A DNA stretch of 64,000 nucleotides from Tsukamurella pulmonis (GCF_900103175.1 NZ_FNLF01000002.1:1724136-1788135), one strand, 5' to 3'. Positions 17,670 to 25,935 are shown, numbered from the stretch's first letter. The notes: generated by a model from the sequence alone, not told the origin. Numbers and translations: made by a program.

Positions 17670-18756
17670 TGGCTTCGACTCCTGCCCGCAATTGATCAAA
17701 AACCTGCATCACAACAGCAGGAGTGCTCGGATCACGATTTTCCTGCTCGATGCCAGCGATCATCACGCCAACCATATTCAACTGAAAATGGAGTGCGTTT
17801 GTTTCACTGAGCTGCGACAGGAATGCAAACAACCGAGGGTTTCGTTTCTTCATCAACGCTTTTAGGTCGTCAATCGACAGCGGCGACTCGATCCGCGATT
17901 TGAGATATTTGGACAACTCGATAACCGTCCCAGTAGGCGCACCGTAGTCGGAGCCGTCCCAGTTTCGTAGGGCCTCTTGATATGCAACAGGTATCTGCAA
18001 CTCTTCTGTTCCATCGGACGCGACTGAGACGCCCTGATTGTATTCAGCTTCAAGCTTCGCGCGAATCTCGTGGGGAATCTCCCCGTACATGATCGGCGCG
18101 AACATGATCGATTTGTAGGTCTTGTGAATATGCTCAAAAGGAGTTGTTCCGTAGAGCATGAATCCTACGCCGACTGAGCCAATGTAACTGTATTCGAGCT
18201 GGGAGCTCGGTATCGCGTCGTAGTATGCTGCATAGTTCACCTCTAATCCGTTGAATAGGTGGGTGGGGCTCATCGCGTTGGTCATGCTTGTGTACGTTAG
18301 CTTCGCAATTACGCTCACGGCGTTCAGTTGTGTAGAGGTTAATCGCGGGGCTGCGTCGATCGCCTGCCGAAGTATCGCTTCGGTTGTTGTGTCGGACGGT
18401 TCCTTGATCAGCTGCAGGAGGAGCTTTGAGAGTACGTCTCGCAATTCCTCGGTTCCGTTCTCGGCGAATCCAGACTGTGCGCTAAATAATGCCGCCTGGA
18501 CACGCGCACGACCCAGGCTAGATATTTCGAAATCTGGGTCTGCCATTGCTTGACCAATAAAGGTGTGATTGAAGTCGTCCACTCGCTCTCGCGCTTCGTT
18601 CTGAGCTTGCGCAATATAGACCTGAGCGTTGCGGGCGAACACGATTTCGGCGATCTTCTCGACGTCGGCGACGGTCATGCCGTTCTGAATTACGGTCACC
18701 GACTGAGCGTGCACCTGGGTGGCGTTGTCGCCAGCGCTCTGGTTTGTGTCCTTCAT
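17644..18756 (-). CDS. Soluble cargo protein of 370 residues, LPO_1073/Vpar_1526-like (tentative)
   Basis: The N-terminus carries a Gln/Gly/Asn-rich leader (QSAGDNATQVHAQSVTVIQ, residues 6-24), then mostly alpha-helical sequence (VADVEKIAEIVFARNAQVYI, RVQAALFSAQSGFAENGTEE). From memory this combination resembles the uncharacterised LPO_1073/Vpar_1526 family; no catalytic motif was recognised. The gene overlaps the upstream two-TM gene by 4 bp (ATGA) and has GGAGG about 9 bp before the start, so the pair forms an operon. Sampled lines are near 50% G+C, far below the flanks, which indicates transfer. Position next to the att site inside a phage remnant is typical for cargo such as anti-phage defence, but function is unproven. 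Confidence 0.75.
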   Translation of the reverse strand: MKDTNQSAGDNATQVHAQSVTVIQNGMTVADVEKIAEIVFARNAQVYIAQAQNEARERVDDFNHTFIGQAMADPDFEISSLGRARVQAALFSAQSGFAENGTEELRDVLSKLLLQLIKEPSDTTTEAILRQAIDAAPRLTSTQLNAVSVIAKLTYTSMTNAMSPTHLFNGLEVNYAAYYDAIPSSQLEYSYIGSVGVGFMLYGTTPFEHIHKTYKSIMFAPIMYGEIPHEIRAKLEAEYNQGVSVASDGTEELQIPVAYQEALRNWDGSDYGAPTGTVIELSKYLKSRIESPLSIDDLKALMKKRNPRLFAFLSQLSETNALHFQLNMVGVMIAGIEQENRDPSTPAVVMQVFDQLRAGVEATTPSPEVE

Positions 18757-19040
18757 TTCGTGGAACCTCCACTGTTGTCAACCGACACGTCACCATCGCC
18801 GCAGTTCACGATCTGAGTCGAACGAGAGCCCGCACGCTGCGATATCGCACCCTGTCGACGGTTGAGAGCGCCAGCAACAGCCGGGTACGTCAGCACTGCC
18901 CCAACGAGAAACAGTCCCGCGCCCACCAATATCGAGACCCACACCGGTACTTCGAGACCGCCGGGCAGTGTGACGAGCCCAAACCAGAGCGTGCAAGCTG
19001 CGATGGCCACTCCACCTGCCCATATACGCCGCTCCGCCAC
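18753..19040 (-). CDS. Two-TM membrane partner of the cargo operon
   Basis: Encodes 95 residues from a GTG at 19040 behind GGAGAGG. Two membrane helices (about residues 8-26 and 32-56, WVSILVGAGLFLVGAVLTYP) leave basic residues on both outer ends, predicting both termini in the cytoplasm. The C-terminal tail (QRAGSRSTQIVNCGDGDV, then SVDNSGG) resembles the leader of the downstream 370-residue protein: both share Q-x-A-G-x3-T-Q-[V/I]. The overlap of stop and start with that gene implies coupled, perhaps stoichiometric, synthesis and a possible complex at the membrane. No known family was recognised. Confidence 0.7.
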   Translation of the reverse strand: MAERRIWAGGVAIAACTLWFGLVTLPGGLEVPVWVSILVGAGLFLVGAVLTYPAVAGALNRRQGAISQRAGSRSTQIVNCGDGDVSVDNSGGSTK

Positions 19041-19165
19041 TGTAGACCGCCTCTCCTCGATGCTCTCGACATCGACATCGTCCCACGGAGGTCTGACAGG
19101 TTCGTCCGATTCGGCGCGCGGTGTCGTCGCGGTGTCGATCGCCCCGCGCCTACCCCGAGCATGGC

Positions 19166-19204
19166 AAAGGCCCCGGTCGGAAACCTATTCCGAACAGGGC
19201 CTTT
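19166..19204 (-). terminator. Element-borne terminator for the restored tRNA-Gly
   Basis: Stem AAAGGCCC with GGGCCTTT extended by an 8-bp inner stem with one mismatch, loop ACCTA. On the minus strand it starts 8 bp after the tRNA 3' end. It differs in sequence from the host terminator at 14819-14854, so the element appears to supply its own terminator for the tRNA it restores. Confidence 0.7.
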
Positions 19205-19210
19205 CCATCT

Positions 19211-19252
19211 GAGCGGGCGACGGGAATCGAACCCGCGTAGCTAGTTTGGAAG
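19211..19252. repeat. Right attachment repeat inside the intact tRNA-Gly
   Basis: Identical over 42 bp to 14859-14900. It covers the 3' half of the functional tRNA-Gly, including part of the anticodon loop, so integration restored an intact gene. Confidence 0.9.
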
Positions 19253-19282
19253 ACTAGGGCTCTACCATTGAGCTACGCCCGC
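19212..19282 (-). tRNA. tRNA-Gly (UCC)
   Basis: A 71-nt cloverleaf: acceptor GCGGGCG pairs with CGCCCGC, D-arm GCTCAATGGTAGAGC, anticodon stem CTAGT/ACTAG with loop CTTCCAA giving anticodon TCC, and T-arm GCGGGTTCGATTCCCGT. No CCA is encoded. It decodes GGA and GGG and is the integration target of the adjacent element. Confidence 0.95.
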
Positions 19283-19417
19283 GTGCGTCTGGCGACGCGC
19301 GAGACATGTTACGGCATGCCGCCGTGGGAGTGGAATTCTGCCCTCCCCGCCGCGGTGATCGGCCCTCCCTGGGTGCTTCGCACAGCGAAGTTGAAAAGAG
19401 TGCATTCGCAATGCAGG

Positions 19418-20689
19418 ATGAGTCCTGTGAATCCCGACGGAACCGGCAATCAGCCCAGCGACGACCAGCAGGGCCACCACGGCCAGTGGGGGCAATCCCC
19501 GTACGACGCGCCGCAGTCCGGCTACCCGCCGCAGTACCCCCAGTCGGGTCCGCCGCAGTACCCGGGCGAGCAATGGACATCGCCCTACGGCCAGGAGCCG
19601 GGCTACGCCCAGCCCGGCTACGCCCAGCCCGGGTACGCCCAGCCCGGTGATGGACAGCCGGCGCCCGGCTGGGGCCCGCCGGACGTGAAAGTGGGCACGG
19701 TCCCGCTGCGGCCGCTCGGCCTGGGTGACCTGTACGGCGGGGCCGTGGCGGCGATCCGTTCCAACCCGGGTGTCATGGTGGGCTTCACCGCTGCCGCGGT
19801 CGTGATCATGCAGGTGCTCACCGTCCTGGCGCAGATCCCGCTGACCCGCATCGCCACGGACGCTGACGCCGACAGTGATGAAGGCGTCGGCGAACTCTTG
19901 GCGGCGATGGGCGCGAGCTTCGGCGTCGGCATCATCGCGGCGATCGGCTCGCTGCTTCTCACCGCCGTGCTGACGGTGGCGGCCGCCCGCTCGGTGCTGG
20001 GCGACCGGACGAGCTCCGGCCAGGCTCTGCGCGCCGTCGGCCCCCGGCTCCTCCCGCTGATCGGCCTCGCTCTGCTGCAGGCCCTCATCATTCTCGTGCC
20101 GACCCTGTTGGTCGGCGTCCTCGTCTTCGCCGTCGCGATGGCGGCAGGAAGTGGCGGCCCGGTCGTGGCCGTCCTGGTGGGCCTGCTGTTGTTCCTGGTC
20201 CTGGTGGTCGGCTACCTCGCGGTCGTCCCGGCCTTCGCCCTCTCGAACACGACCGTCGTCCTCGAGCGGGTCGGCCCGATCGCCGCGCTGCGTCGCGGCT
20301 TCGACCTGCAGCGTCCGGGGTTCTGGCGGGTCCTCGGAATCCTCCTGCTGTCCTCGCTGATCGTCGGCGTGATCGCGATCATCGTGTCGATCCCGTTCGC
20401 CGTCGGCGGCATGATCATCGACGACGGTGCGGACACCGACAACCTCGCGGGCGCGACGCTCGCGAGCCTGGCCATCGTGTCGATCGGCACGACGATCTCG
20501 CAGATCATCACCGCGCCCTTCATGGCCGGGGTGCAGGCGCTGCTCTACGTGGATCAGCGGATGCGCAACGAGCAGTTCGACGCCGTGCTGCGCGACGAGG
20601 CGATGCGACGCTGGCAGACGGGCGCTCCGGGCGTCCCGACGGACCTGCTGTGGCAGCACAAGCCGCAGCCGGCGCCGTCCTGGTACTGA
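19418..20689 (+). CDS. Multi-pass membrane protein with Pro/Gln/Tyr-rich N-terminus
   Basis: About 423 residues from the ATG at 19418; an in-frame GTG at 19427 (VNPDGTGNQ) is a plausible alternative start. Residues about 10-85 are Gln/Pro/Tyr/Gly-rich with the repeat PGYAQ three times; the rest has about six long hydrophobic segments (for example IIAAIGSLLLTAVLTVAAARSVLG and VVAVLVGLLLFLVLVVGYLAVVPAFAL) and ends in a soluble tail. The motif LRRGFDLQRPGFWRVLGILLL is seen in DUF7544/glycerophosphodiester-phosphodiesterase-type membrane domains of actinobacteria, recalled from memory. Likely an envelope-associated membrane protein; function unknown. Confidence 0.8.
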   Translation: MSPVNPDGTGNQPSDDQQGHHGQWGQSPYDAPQSGYPPQYPQSGPPQYPGEQWTSPYGQEPGYAQPGYAQPGYAQPGDGQPAPGWGPPDVKVGTVPLRPLGLGDLYGGAVAAIRSNPGVMVGFTAAAVVIMQVLTVLAQIPLTRIATDADADSDEGVGELLAAMGASFGVGIIAAIGSLLLTAVLTVAAARSVLGDRTSSGQALRAVGPRLLPLIGLALLQALIILVPTLLVGVLVFAVAMAAGSGGPVVAVLVGLLLFLVLVVGYLAVVPAFALSNTTVVLERVGPIAALRRGFDLQRPGFWRVLGILLLSSLIVGVIAIIVSIPFAVGGMIIDDGADTDNLAGATLASLAIVSIGTTISQIITAPFMAGVQALLYVDQRMRNEQFDAVLRDEAMRRWQTGAPGVPTDLLWQHKPQPAPSWY

Positions 20690-20697
20690 CGCGGTCG

Positions 20698-20725
20698 CGG
20701 CCCTCGCGTTCCGGCGCGGGGGCCG
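20698..20725. terminator. Bidirectional hairpin between convergent genes
   Basis: 11-bp arms CGGCCCTCGCG and CGCGGGGGCCG around TTCCGG, with one G-T wobble. It lies between two converging genes. There is no U-tract, so it may act with Rho or only as an RNA 3'-end stabiliser. Confidence 0.45.
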
Positions 20726-20740
20726 TCCGGGCGACGCCGT

Positions 20741-21952
20741 CTAGATGCGGTCGCGGGCCACGACCCACCGGCTGATCGGCGTGCGCAGCATCACGTCGAC
20801 GAACAGGAGCGACATCGCGAGCACGACCAAGGCGAGAGTCGCCGTGCGCAGGATCGCGGAGGCCGGGAACCAGGTGCCGAGCAGGTCGAAGAAGCCGGCC
20901 TTGCCGAGGATGTCGAGCATCAGCGGGTGCACCGCGAACACGCCGAAGGCGCGGACCGTCGCGTAGGAGACGGCGCGTTCGCCGACGGCCCGGCCCGAGG
21001 CGCGCAGGTCGTCCCACATCATGGCGCCGAGCCAGAGCAGGATCGTCGAGGCCACGTACCAGGGCAGGTACAGCGGGTTCCAGGCGGTCGTGGCGCTCTC
21101 GGGCACGATGCCGGGCTCGGTGGCACGCAGGTACACGACCAGGCTGAATGCGGCGGCGGCCAGGCATGCTGCGACCAACCGCAGGGCGTGCGCCCGCAGC
21201 CACGGGCCCACCTTCTCGTAGTGCTGCGCGGCGAGCATGCCCATCGCGACGAACAGCACGTACATGGGCAGCAGCTTCCACGCGTGATTGAAGAACGTGT
21301 CCCACGGCTGACCCGACGGATGCGGGAAGTACTGGTAGAAGGCGAAGAACCCGAGCTGGATGGCGCCCGCGGTCAGCAGGACCACCCACGGATGCCCGGC
21401 GAGCTTGCGGGAGAGCGCCAGCAGCGCGGGGAAGAACAGGTAGATCTGCATCGAGATCAGCAGGAAGTAGAGCTGGTACTTCGCGTCGCCGGTCAGCGTG
21501 GTGCGCGCGAGGTCACCGAGCCAGCGCCCGAACGACGGGAACGGATCACCGTCGATGAGCAGGTGGTCGGTGATCGAGTAGACCAGGGTCCACACCAGGT
21601 AGGGGACCACGATCAGGCCGAAGCGTTTGCGCCAGAACTCGGGTGCGGTCATGGTGCGCCCGCGCATGCTCAGAACGAGGACGAACAGCGTGACCGCGAC
21701 GAAGCCGTATCGCGTCATGTGGAGCGTCGCCGAGATCAGGCCGGTCTGGCGGATCACGTCGGGCGTGTAGTTGATCGTGGTGACGGTGTGTGCCAGCACG
21801 ACGCCGAGGAACAACAGGACCCGGGTCAGGTCGGCGGTCTGCTCGCGCTTGGGCTTCGCCGGGGCGCTCACAGGCGCGGCGGCGGGCAGCGGCTTCTTCG
21901 TGTCGATGGTGGGCACCACCCTGGTGTCGTGGCAAGGGCTGAGCGTCTTCAC
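20741..21952 (-). CDS. Acyltransferase 3 family membrane protein
   Basis: Up to 403 residues from a GTG at 21952; GTGs at 21919 and 21916 are alternative starts. A charged Pro/Ala/Lys-rich N-terminus precedes ten or so hydrophobic helices. The family N-terminal helix with its His is seen as LTRVLLFLGVVLAHTVTTI, and the loop MTAPEFWRKRFGLIVVPYLVWTLVY carries the Arg-rich signature of acyltransferase-3 proteins. Such enzymes O-acylate cell-envelope glycans, lipids or secondary metabolites from cytosolic acyl-CoA. The substrate is unknown. Confidence 0.88.
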   Translation of the reverse strand: MKTLSPCHDTRVVPTIDTKKPLPAAAPVSAPAKPKREQTADLTRVLLFLGVVLAHTVTTINYTPDVIRQTGLISATLHMTRYGFVAVTLFVLVLSMRGRTMTAPEFWRKRFGLIVVPYLVWTLVYSITDHLLIDGDPFPSFGRWLGDLARTTLTGDAKYQLYFLLISMQIYLFFPALLALSRKLAGHPWVVLLTAGAIQLGFFAFYQYFPHPSGQPWDTFFNHAWKLLPMYVLFVAMGMLAAQHYEKVGPWLRAHALRLVAACLAAAAFSLVVYLRATEPGIVPESATTAWNPLYLPWYVASTILLWLGAMMWDDLRASGRAVGERAVSYATVRAFGVFAVHPLMLDILGKAGFFDLLGTWFPASAILRTATLALVVLAMSLLFVDVMLRTPISRWVVARDRI

Positions 21953-22042
21953 CCCGGGCTTCGGTCGTTGTTGATTCGGTATCCTACGTGAGGTTTCTGC
22001 AAGAAACGGACAAGGGGAGTTCCCGGTGGCTCCGTGTCCGAC

Positions 22043-23176
22043 TCACGGAGCCGCGCTGATCAGGGGGATGGCCTGCTCGTCGACGGTCCACGCGCCATGG
22101 TGGCCGAGCATCCGTGACTCCATCGGCTCCTGGCTCGGCGTCACCAGCACCGAGCGGCCCTCCGCGACCGCGAGGACGTGTCCGATCCGGTGCGCGATGA
22201 CGGGGTTGGGCGGTGTGGCCCCGAACCAGTGCTCGTCGAGCGCCTGCTCCCGCGTGACCACCCGGGCGTGCTCCCCGAGCGTGCCGGCCCAGCGCGCCAG
22301 GACGTCGTCGACCTTGTGGCCACGCGCGAGGTAGACGTGCCGCACCCGCGCCTCACCGGCGATGAGCCGGACGCCCCGGTGCAGCTCCGGCACCGCATCG
22401 AGATCCACCAGGGACTCGGCCTGGATCATCCCGTGGTCGGCGGTCACCAGGAGGGTGCAGGTGCGGGGCAGGTCGGCGAGTAGGTCCGCGAACATCGCGT
22501 CGACGGCGCGCAGCACGCCGAGCCACTCCGCCGAGCCGGGCCCGTGCAGGTGTCCGGCCGCGTCGAGCAGGCCGGTGTAGGCGTACGCGAACCGCCGCGC
22601 GGCGCCCTCGTGCCGGGCCACGGCGAGCACGCCCTCGCGCACCTCGTCGAGCGTCGAGGCGGCGTGCAGGACCCCGGCAGCGCGGAACGACGCCCGCGTC
22701 AGGCCCGAGCTCTCCTGGTAGTCGGGGACCACGTAGTGGATCTCGGCGCCCGCGTCCGCGAGGTCTTCGAGGCGGCTGCGCCGGCGCTGCAGTTCGCGCG
22801 GCGGGTGCGATTCGCGGGCGTCGGGGCCGCTCGCGCCGTCGATGGTCCAGCGCAGCGAGTTGAACAGGCGCCGGCCGTGCTCGTCGGGGACGCCGAAGCT
22901 GTACCCGACGATGCCGTGCGCGGCGCAGGGCGCGCCCAGCGCGAGGCTCGACAGACTCGTGGCCGTGGTCGCCGGGAAGCCCGCATCGAGTGTGCTGCGC
23001 ACGTGCGCGGCGAGCGTGGGGGCCTCGTCGGCGTGCCGGCGCAGGAGCTCCGCGCCGAGCCCGTCGACGAGCAGCACGACGACGTCGCGCTCCACGGACA
23101 CGCCCAGCGGATTGTGTCCGGGAATGCCGAAAGCGGTACAGACTGAGGGCAATACGTCGGAGAGCATGCCGGTCAT
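22043..23176 (-). CDS. Alkaline-phosphatase-superfamily phosphodiesterase
   Basis: Encodes 377 residues of the type I phosphodiesterase/nucleotide pyrophosphatase fold. The first metal Asp is in VVVLLVDGLGAELL, the nucleophile Thr region is FPATTATSLSSLALG, and later metal ligands are in CTLLVTADHGMI and near the C-terminus (LGHHGAWTVDE). No signal peptide or TM segment is present, so it is cytosolic. Such enzymes hydrolyse phosphodiester or pyrophosphate bonds; mycobacteria carry similar proteins of unsettled substrate. Confidence 0.9.
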   Translation of the reverse strand: MTGMLSDVLPSVCTAFGIPGHNPLGVSVERDVVVLLVDGLGAELLRRHADEAPTLAAHVRSTLDAGFPATTATSLSSLALGAPCAAHGIVGYSFGVPDEHGRRLFNSLRWTIDGASGPDARESHPPRELQRRRSRLEDLADAGAEIHYVVPDYQESSGLTRASFRAAGVLHAASTLDEVREGVLAVARHEGAARRFAYAYTGLLDAAGHLHGPGSAEWLGVLRAVDAMFADLLADLPRTCTLLVTADHGMIQAESLVDLDAVPELHRGVRLIAGEARVRHVYLARGHKVDDVLARWAGTLGEHARVVTREQALDEHWFGATPPNPVIAHRIGHVLAVAEGRSVLVTPSQEPMESRMLGHHGAWTVDEQAIPLISAAP

Positions 23177-23243
23177 CGCTCGATCGTAACGGTCGCGGCG
23201 ACGCGTCGCGGCGGGAACGACGGCGTGTGACGGGCTCCCGGGA

Positions 23244-23900
23244 CTAGGTGATCGCCGACGGGATGAGGGTGGTGACGCCGTCCTCGACCAGTAGCGCCTG
23301 ATCGTCGTTGACGCGGGTCAGGGGGAAGCGGTCGCCGTAGGTGCGGACCACCTCGTCGATGACCGACGACGGGTACGGCGGGAGGGCACCGTCGGCGTGC
23401 GGGATGACGACGGTGTCGACCAGGCCCAGGCCCGTGTAGTCGGTGACGCCCGGCGCGTCGGCGGGATCGTCGAGCGGCGCGACCGGCTCGATGTTCGGCC
23501 CCGCCACGACCGAGCCCGCGCTCAAGCCGATGTACGGCAGCCCCGCGCGGACCCGGGCCGCGAGCACCTCGCCCGTCCCGTTGCTCTGCAGTGCGCCGAG
23601 CAGCACGAAGGTGTGGCCGCCGGAGAGGTACACCGCGTCGACGGTGCCCAGGTCCGATTCGAAGTCGGCCGGGTTCCGGTACGTGCCGACCGTCATCCGG
23701 GTGAGCCGGAAGCCGAGGTCGGTGAGTTGCGTCCACTCGAAGGAGTGGAAGGGCTGATCCGCGTACGGCGCACCCGCATCGTCGATGAAACCGATCCGCA
23801 GGGCCCGCGGCTCCCGGCCGGTGTGCCGGCGGAGGAACGCGGGGAGGGCGCCCGCGTTGAGCGAGAGCAGCAGCAGGTTCACGATCGTGACGATACCCAT
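23244..23900 (-). CDS. Peptidase E (S51)-like class-I glutamine-amidotransferase-fold protein
   Basis: 218 residues from an ATG at 23900. The nucleophile elbow GLSAGSVVAG has the Ser of the S51 family, preceded by the strand VDAVYLSGGHTFVLL. S51 members are aspartyl dipeptidases or cyanophycin hydrolases. The C-terminal region (DDQALLVEDGVTTLI) fits the family. The start is 35 bp from the divergent transporter operon. The exact peptide substrate is not evident. Confidence 0.82.
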   Translation of the reverse strand: MGIVTIVNLLLLSLNAGALPAFLRRHTGREPRALRIGFIDDAGAPYADQPFHSFEWTQLTDLGFRLTRMTVGTYRNPADFESDLGTVDAVYLSGGHTFVLLGALQSNGTGEVLAARVRAGLPYIGLSAGSVVAGPNIEPVAPLDDPADAPGVTDYTGLGLVDTVVIPHADGALPPYPSSVIDEVVRTYGDRFPLTRVNDDQALLVEDGVTTLIPSAIT

Positions 23901-23935
23901 CTGCGAGACTGGGCCGACGAACCGGAGGAGGAACG

Positions 23936-24871
23936 ATGCGCTCGCGCGGCCGTGGATCGCTCGTCGCACTGGCGGCGGTCCTGTTCCTTCTCGTCGCGGG
24001 GTGCGGCGGGTCCGAGGACCGGCGACCGGAGGGGCGGACGGTCACCGTCGAGGCCGTGAACGGCGCCGTGACGGTGCCCGTCGCGCCGCAGCGGATCATC
24101 TCGCTCGCGCCCACGCACACCGAGACCCTGTTCGCGATCGGCGCGGGGGAGCGGGTGGTCGCCGTCGACGACCAATCGACCTACCCCGCGCAGGCGCCGC
24201 GGACCCGGCTCTCCGGCCTGACCCCGAACGCCGAGGCGGTGATCGGGTACGAGCCGGATCTCGTGATCGTCTCCGGCGACAGCGGCGGCCTCGTCGCGGC
24301 CCTGCGGAAGGTCGGGATTCCGGTGCTCGTGGAGCCCGCCGCGAAGGACCTGGCCGACGCCTACGACCAGATCACCGACCTCGGTACCGCGACGGGGCGG
24401 TCGGATCAGGCGCGCGCCCTGGTCGACCGGATGCGCGCCGACATCGACGGTGCGGTGCGCGCCGCGCCCCGCACCGTGCGGCCGCTCACCTACTTCCACG
24501 AGCTCGATCCACAGCTGTTCACCGTCACCTCCACCACCTTCGTCGGCCGGGTGTACGGCGCGTTCGGCCTGCAGAACGTCGCGGATGCCGCGGACGCGGG
24601 CGGTTCCGGCTACCCGCAGCTCTCGCGGGAGGCGTTGCTGCAGTCCGACCCCGCCCTGATCCTGCTCGCCGACGCGCAGTGCTGCGGCCAGAGCCTGGCG
24701 ACCGTCGCGCAGCGGCCGGGCTGGCGCGACCTGCGGGCCGTCCGGGACGGCACCGTCGTCGCACTGCCCGCCGACGTCGCCTCCCGCTGGGGGCCGCGGC
24801 TGCCCGAGTTCTACCGCGCCGTGGGCGCGGCCGTGACGCTCGCGGCGGAGCGGGCCCCGGCGGGCGGATGA
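23936..24871 (+). CDS. ABC transporter substrate-binding lipoprotein, BtuF/FecB type
   Basis: Encodes 311 residues. A signal peptide with lipobox LVAGC (Cys 23) anchors the protein outside the membrane. The periplasmic-binding fold is seen in PQRIISLAPTHTETLFAIGAGERVVAVDD and NAEAVIGYEPDLVIVSGDSGGL. The family binds cobalamin, heme or ferric siderophores; FVGRVYGAFGLQNVAD and the double Cys in DAQCCGQSL give no firm choice. It is the first gene of a three-gene operon with 4-bp overlaps. No cobalamin riboswitch fits in the 35-bp upstream gap. Confidence 0.92.
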   Translation: MRSRGRGSLVALAAVLFLLVAGCGGSEDRRPEGRTVTVEAVNGAVTVPVAPQRIISLAPTHTETLFAIGAGERVVAVDDQSTYPAQAPRTRLSGLTPNAEAVIGYEPDLVIVSGDSGGLVAALRKVGIPVLVEPAAKDLADAYDQITDLGTATGRSDQARALVDRMRADIDGAVRAAPRTVRPLTYFHELDPQLFTVTSTTFVGRVYGAFGLQNVADAADAGGSGYPQLSREALLQSDPALILLADAQCCGQSLATVAQRPGWRDLRAVRDGTVVALPADVASRWGPRLPEFYRAVGAAVTLAAERAPAGG

Positions 24872-25935
24872 GTACCCGGCTGCACGACGAGCGGACGGCG
24901 GCACCGCCGCGGGCGAGCGGCCTGCGGCCGGGACCGCTGCTCGTGGGCGTCGTCGCGTTCCTCGCCGCATCGACGGCGGGTCTGCTGGTCGGCGCCGTCG
25001 ACCTCCCCGTCCGAGCGGTGCTGTTCGAGCTGCTCGACCGGCTGCCGGGGGTGCGGCTCGACTCGGGGCTGACGCCCCTGCAACAGAACCTCCTGCTCGA
25101 GATCCGGCTGCCGCGGGTGCTCGCGGCGGGCATGGTCGGGGGCCTGCTCGCGATCGCCGGAGCGGGATACCAAGGGGTGTTCCGCAATCCGCTCGCCGAC
25201 CCGTACCTCCTGGGCGCCGCGGCGGGCGCCGGCGTCGGCGCGACCGCGACGATCGTGCTGCTGCCCGGCGATCCGGCGGCGACGGTGCCCGTCGCCGCGT
25301 TCGTCGGCGCGCTCGCGGGCGTCGCGCTGGCGTCGGCCCTCGGCAGGGTCGCCGGCGGTCGTGGCACCGCCACGCTGTTGCTCGCCGGCGTCGCCGTCTC
25401 GGCGTTCCTCGGCGCCGTGCAGACCTTCCTCATGCAGCGCGACGCGCAGGACCTGCAGCGGATCTACTCCTGGGTGCTCGGCGGCGTGGCCTCCGCCGAC
25501 GGGCCCCGGTTATGGGCGGTGCTGCCGTACGCGGTCGTGTCGGCGATGGTGCTCCTGCTGCACGGCCGGCTGCTCGACGTGCTCGGCGTCGGCGACGAGG
25601 AGGCCACCGCCCTCGGCCTGTCCGCCCGCCGCGTGCGGATCCTGGTGCTCGCGGCCGCGTCGCTGGCCACGGCGGCGGCCGTCGCCCTCGGTGGCCTCAT
25701 CGGTTTCGTGGGCATCGTGGTGCCGCACGTGGTGCGCCGGCTCGCCGGCGCCTCCTACCGCGCGGTGCTGCCGCTCTCGCTGCTCGCCGGCGCGGCCTTC
25801 CTGGTGCTGGCGGACGTGCTGGCCCGCACGGCGGTCGCCCCCGGCGAGCTGCCGCTCGGCGTGGTCACCGCATTCGTCGGCGGGCCCTTCTTCGTCGTCG
25901 TGCTGCGATCGATGCGCGGACGGGGCGGCCTGTGA
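24868..25935 (+). CDS. ABC transporter permease, BtuC/FecCD family
   Basis: Encodes 355 residues with about ten hydrophobic helices. The family signature near the first third (EIRLPRVLAAGMVGGLLAIAGAGYQGVFRNPLADPYLLG) and the cytoplasmic coupling loop with ALGLSARRVRILVL and GLIGFVGIVVPHVVRRLAG are unmistakable. The ATG overlaps the upstream lipoprotein gene and its stop overlaps the ATPase start. It forms the membrane channel for the imported metal-chelate compound. Confidence 0.94.
   Translation: MSTRLHDERTAAPPRASGLRPGPLLVGVVAFLAASTAGLLVGAVDLPVRAVLFELLDRLPGVRLDSGLTPLQQNLLLEIRLPRVLAAGMVGGLLAIAGAGYQGVFRNPLADPYLLGAAAGAGVGATATIVLLPGDPAATVPVAAFVGALAGVALASALGRVAGGRGTATLLLAGVAVSAFLGAVQTFLMQRDAQDLQRIYSWVLGGVASADGPRLWAVLPYAVVSAMVLLLHGRLLDVLGVGDEEATALGLSARRVRILVLAAASLATAAAVALGGLIGFVGIVVPHVVRRLAGASYRAVLPLSLLAGAAFLVLADVLARTAVAPGELPLGVVTAFVGGPFFVVVLRSMRGRGGL

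Larger units (their letters stand above)
14859..19252. mobile_element. Integrated element in tRNA-Gly(UCC), prophage deletion remnant
   Basis: About 4.4 kb bounded by 42-bp exact repeats of the tRNA-Gly 3' half. It contains a small membrane protein, a 28-residue peptide ORF, a capsid-like gene joined to a truncated tyrosine integrase, and a two-gene cassette of lower G+C next to the intact tRNA. No portal, terminase, repressor, excisionase or replication gene is seen. The capsid-integrase junction indicates that most of a phage genome was deleted after integration. Bases 14901-15165 and 15614-15880 carry no gene I can support. Confidence 0.85.

Noticed and set aside
23901..23935. Possible cobalamin riboswitch before the BtuFCD-like operon
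   Set aside because: Only 35 bp separate the divergent genes, far too short for a cobalamin riboswitch, and no conserved B12-box was seen.
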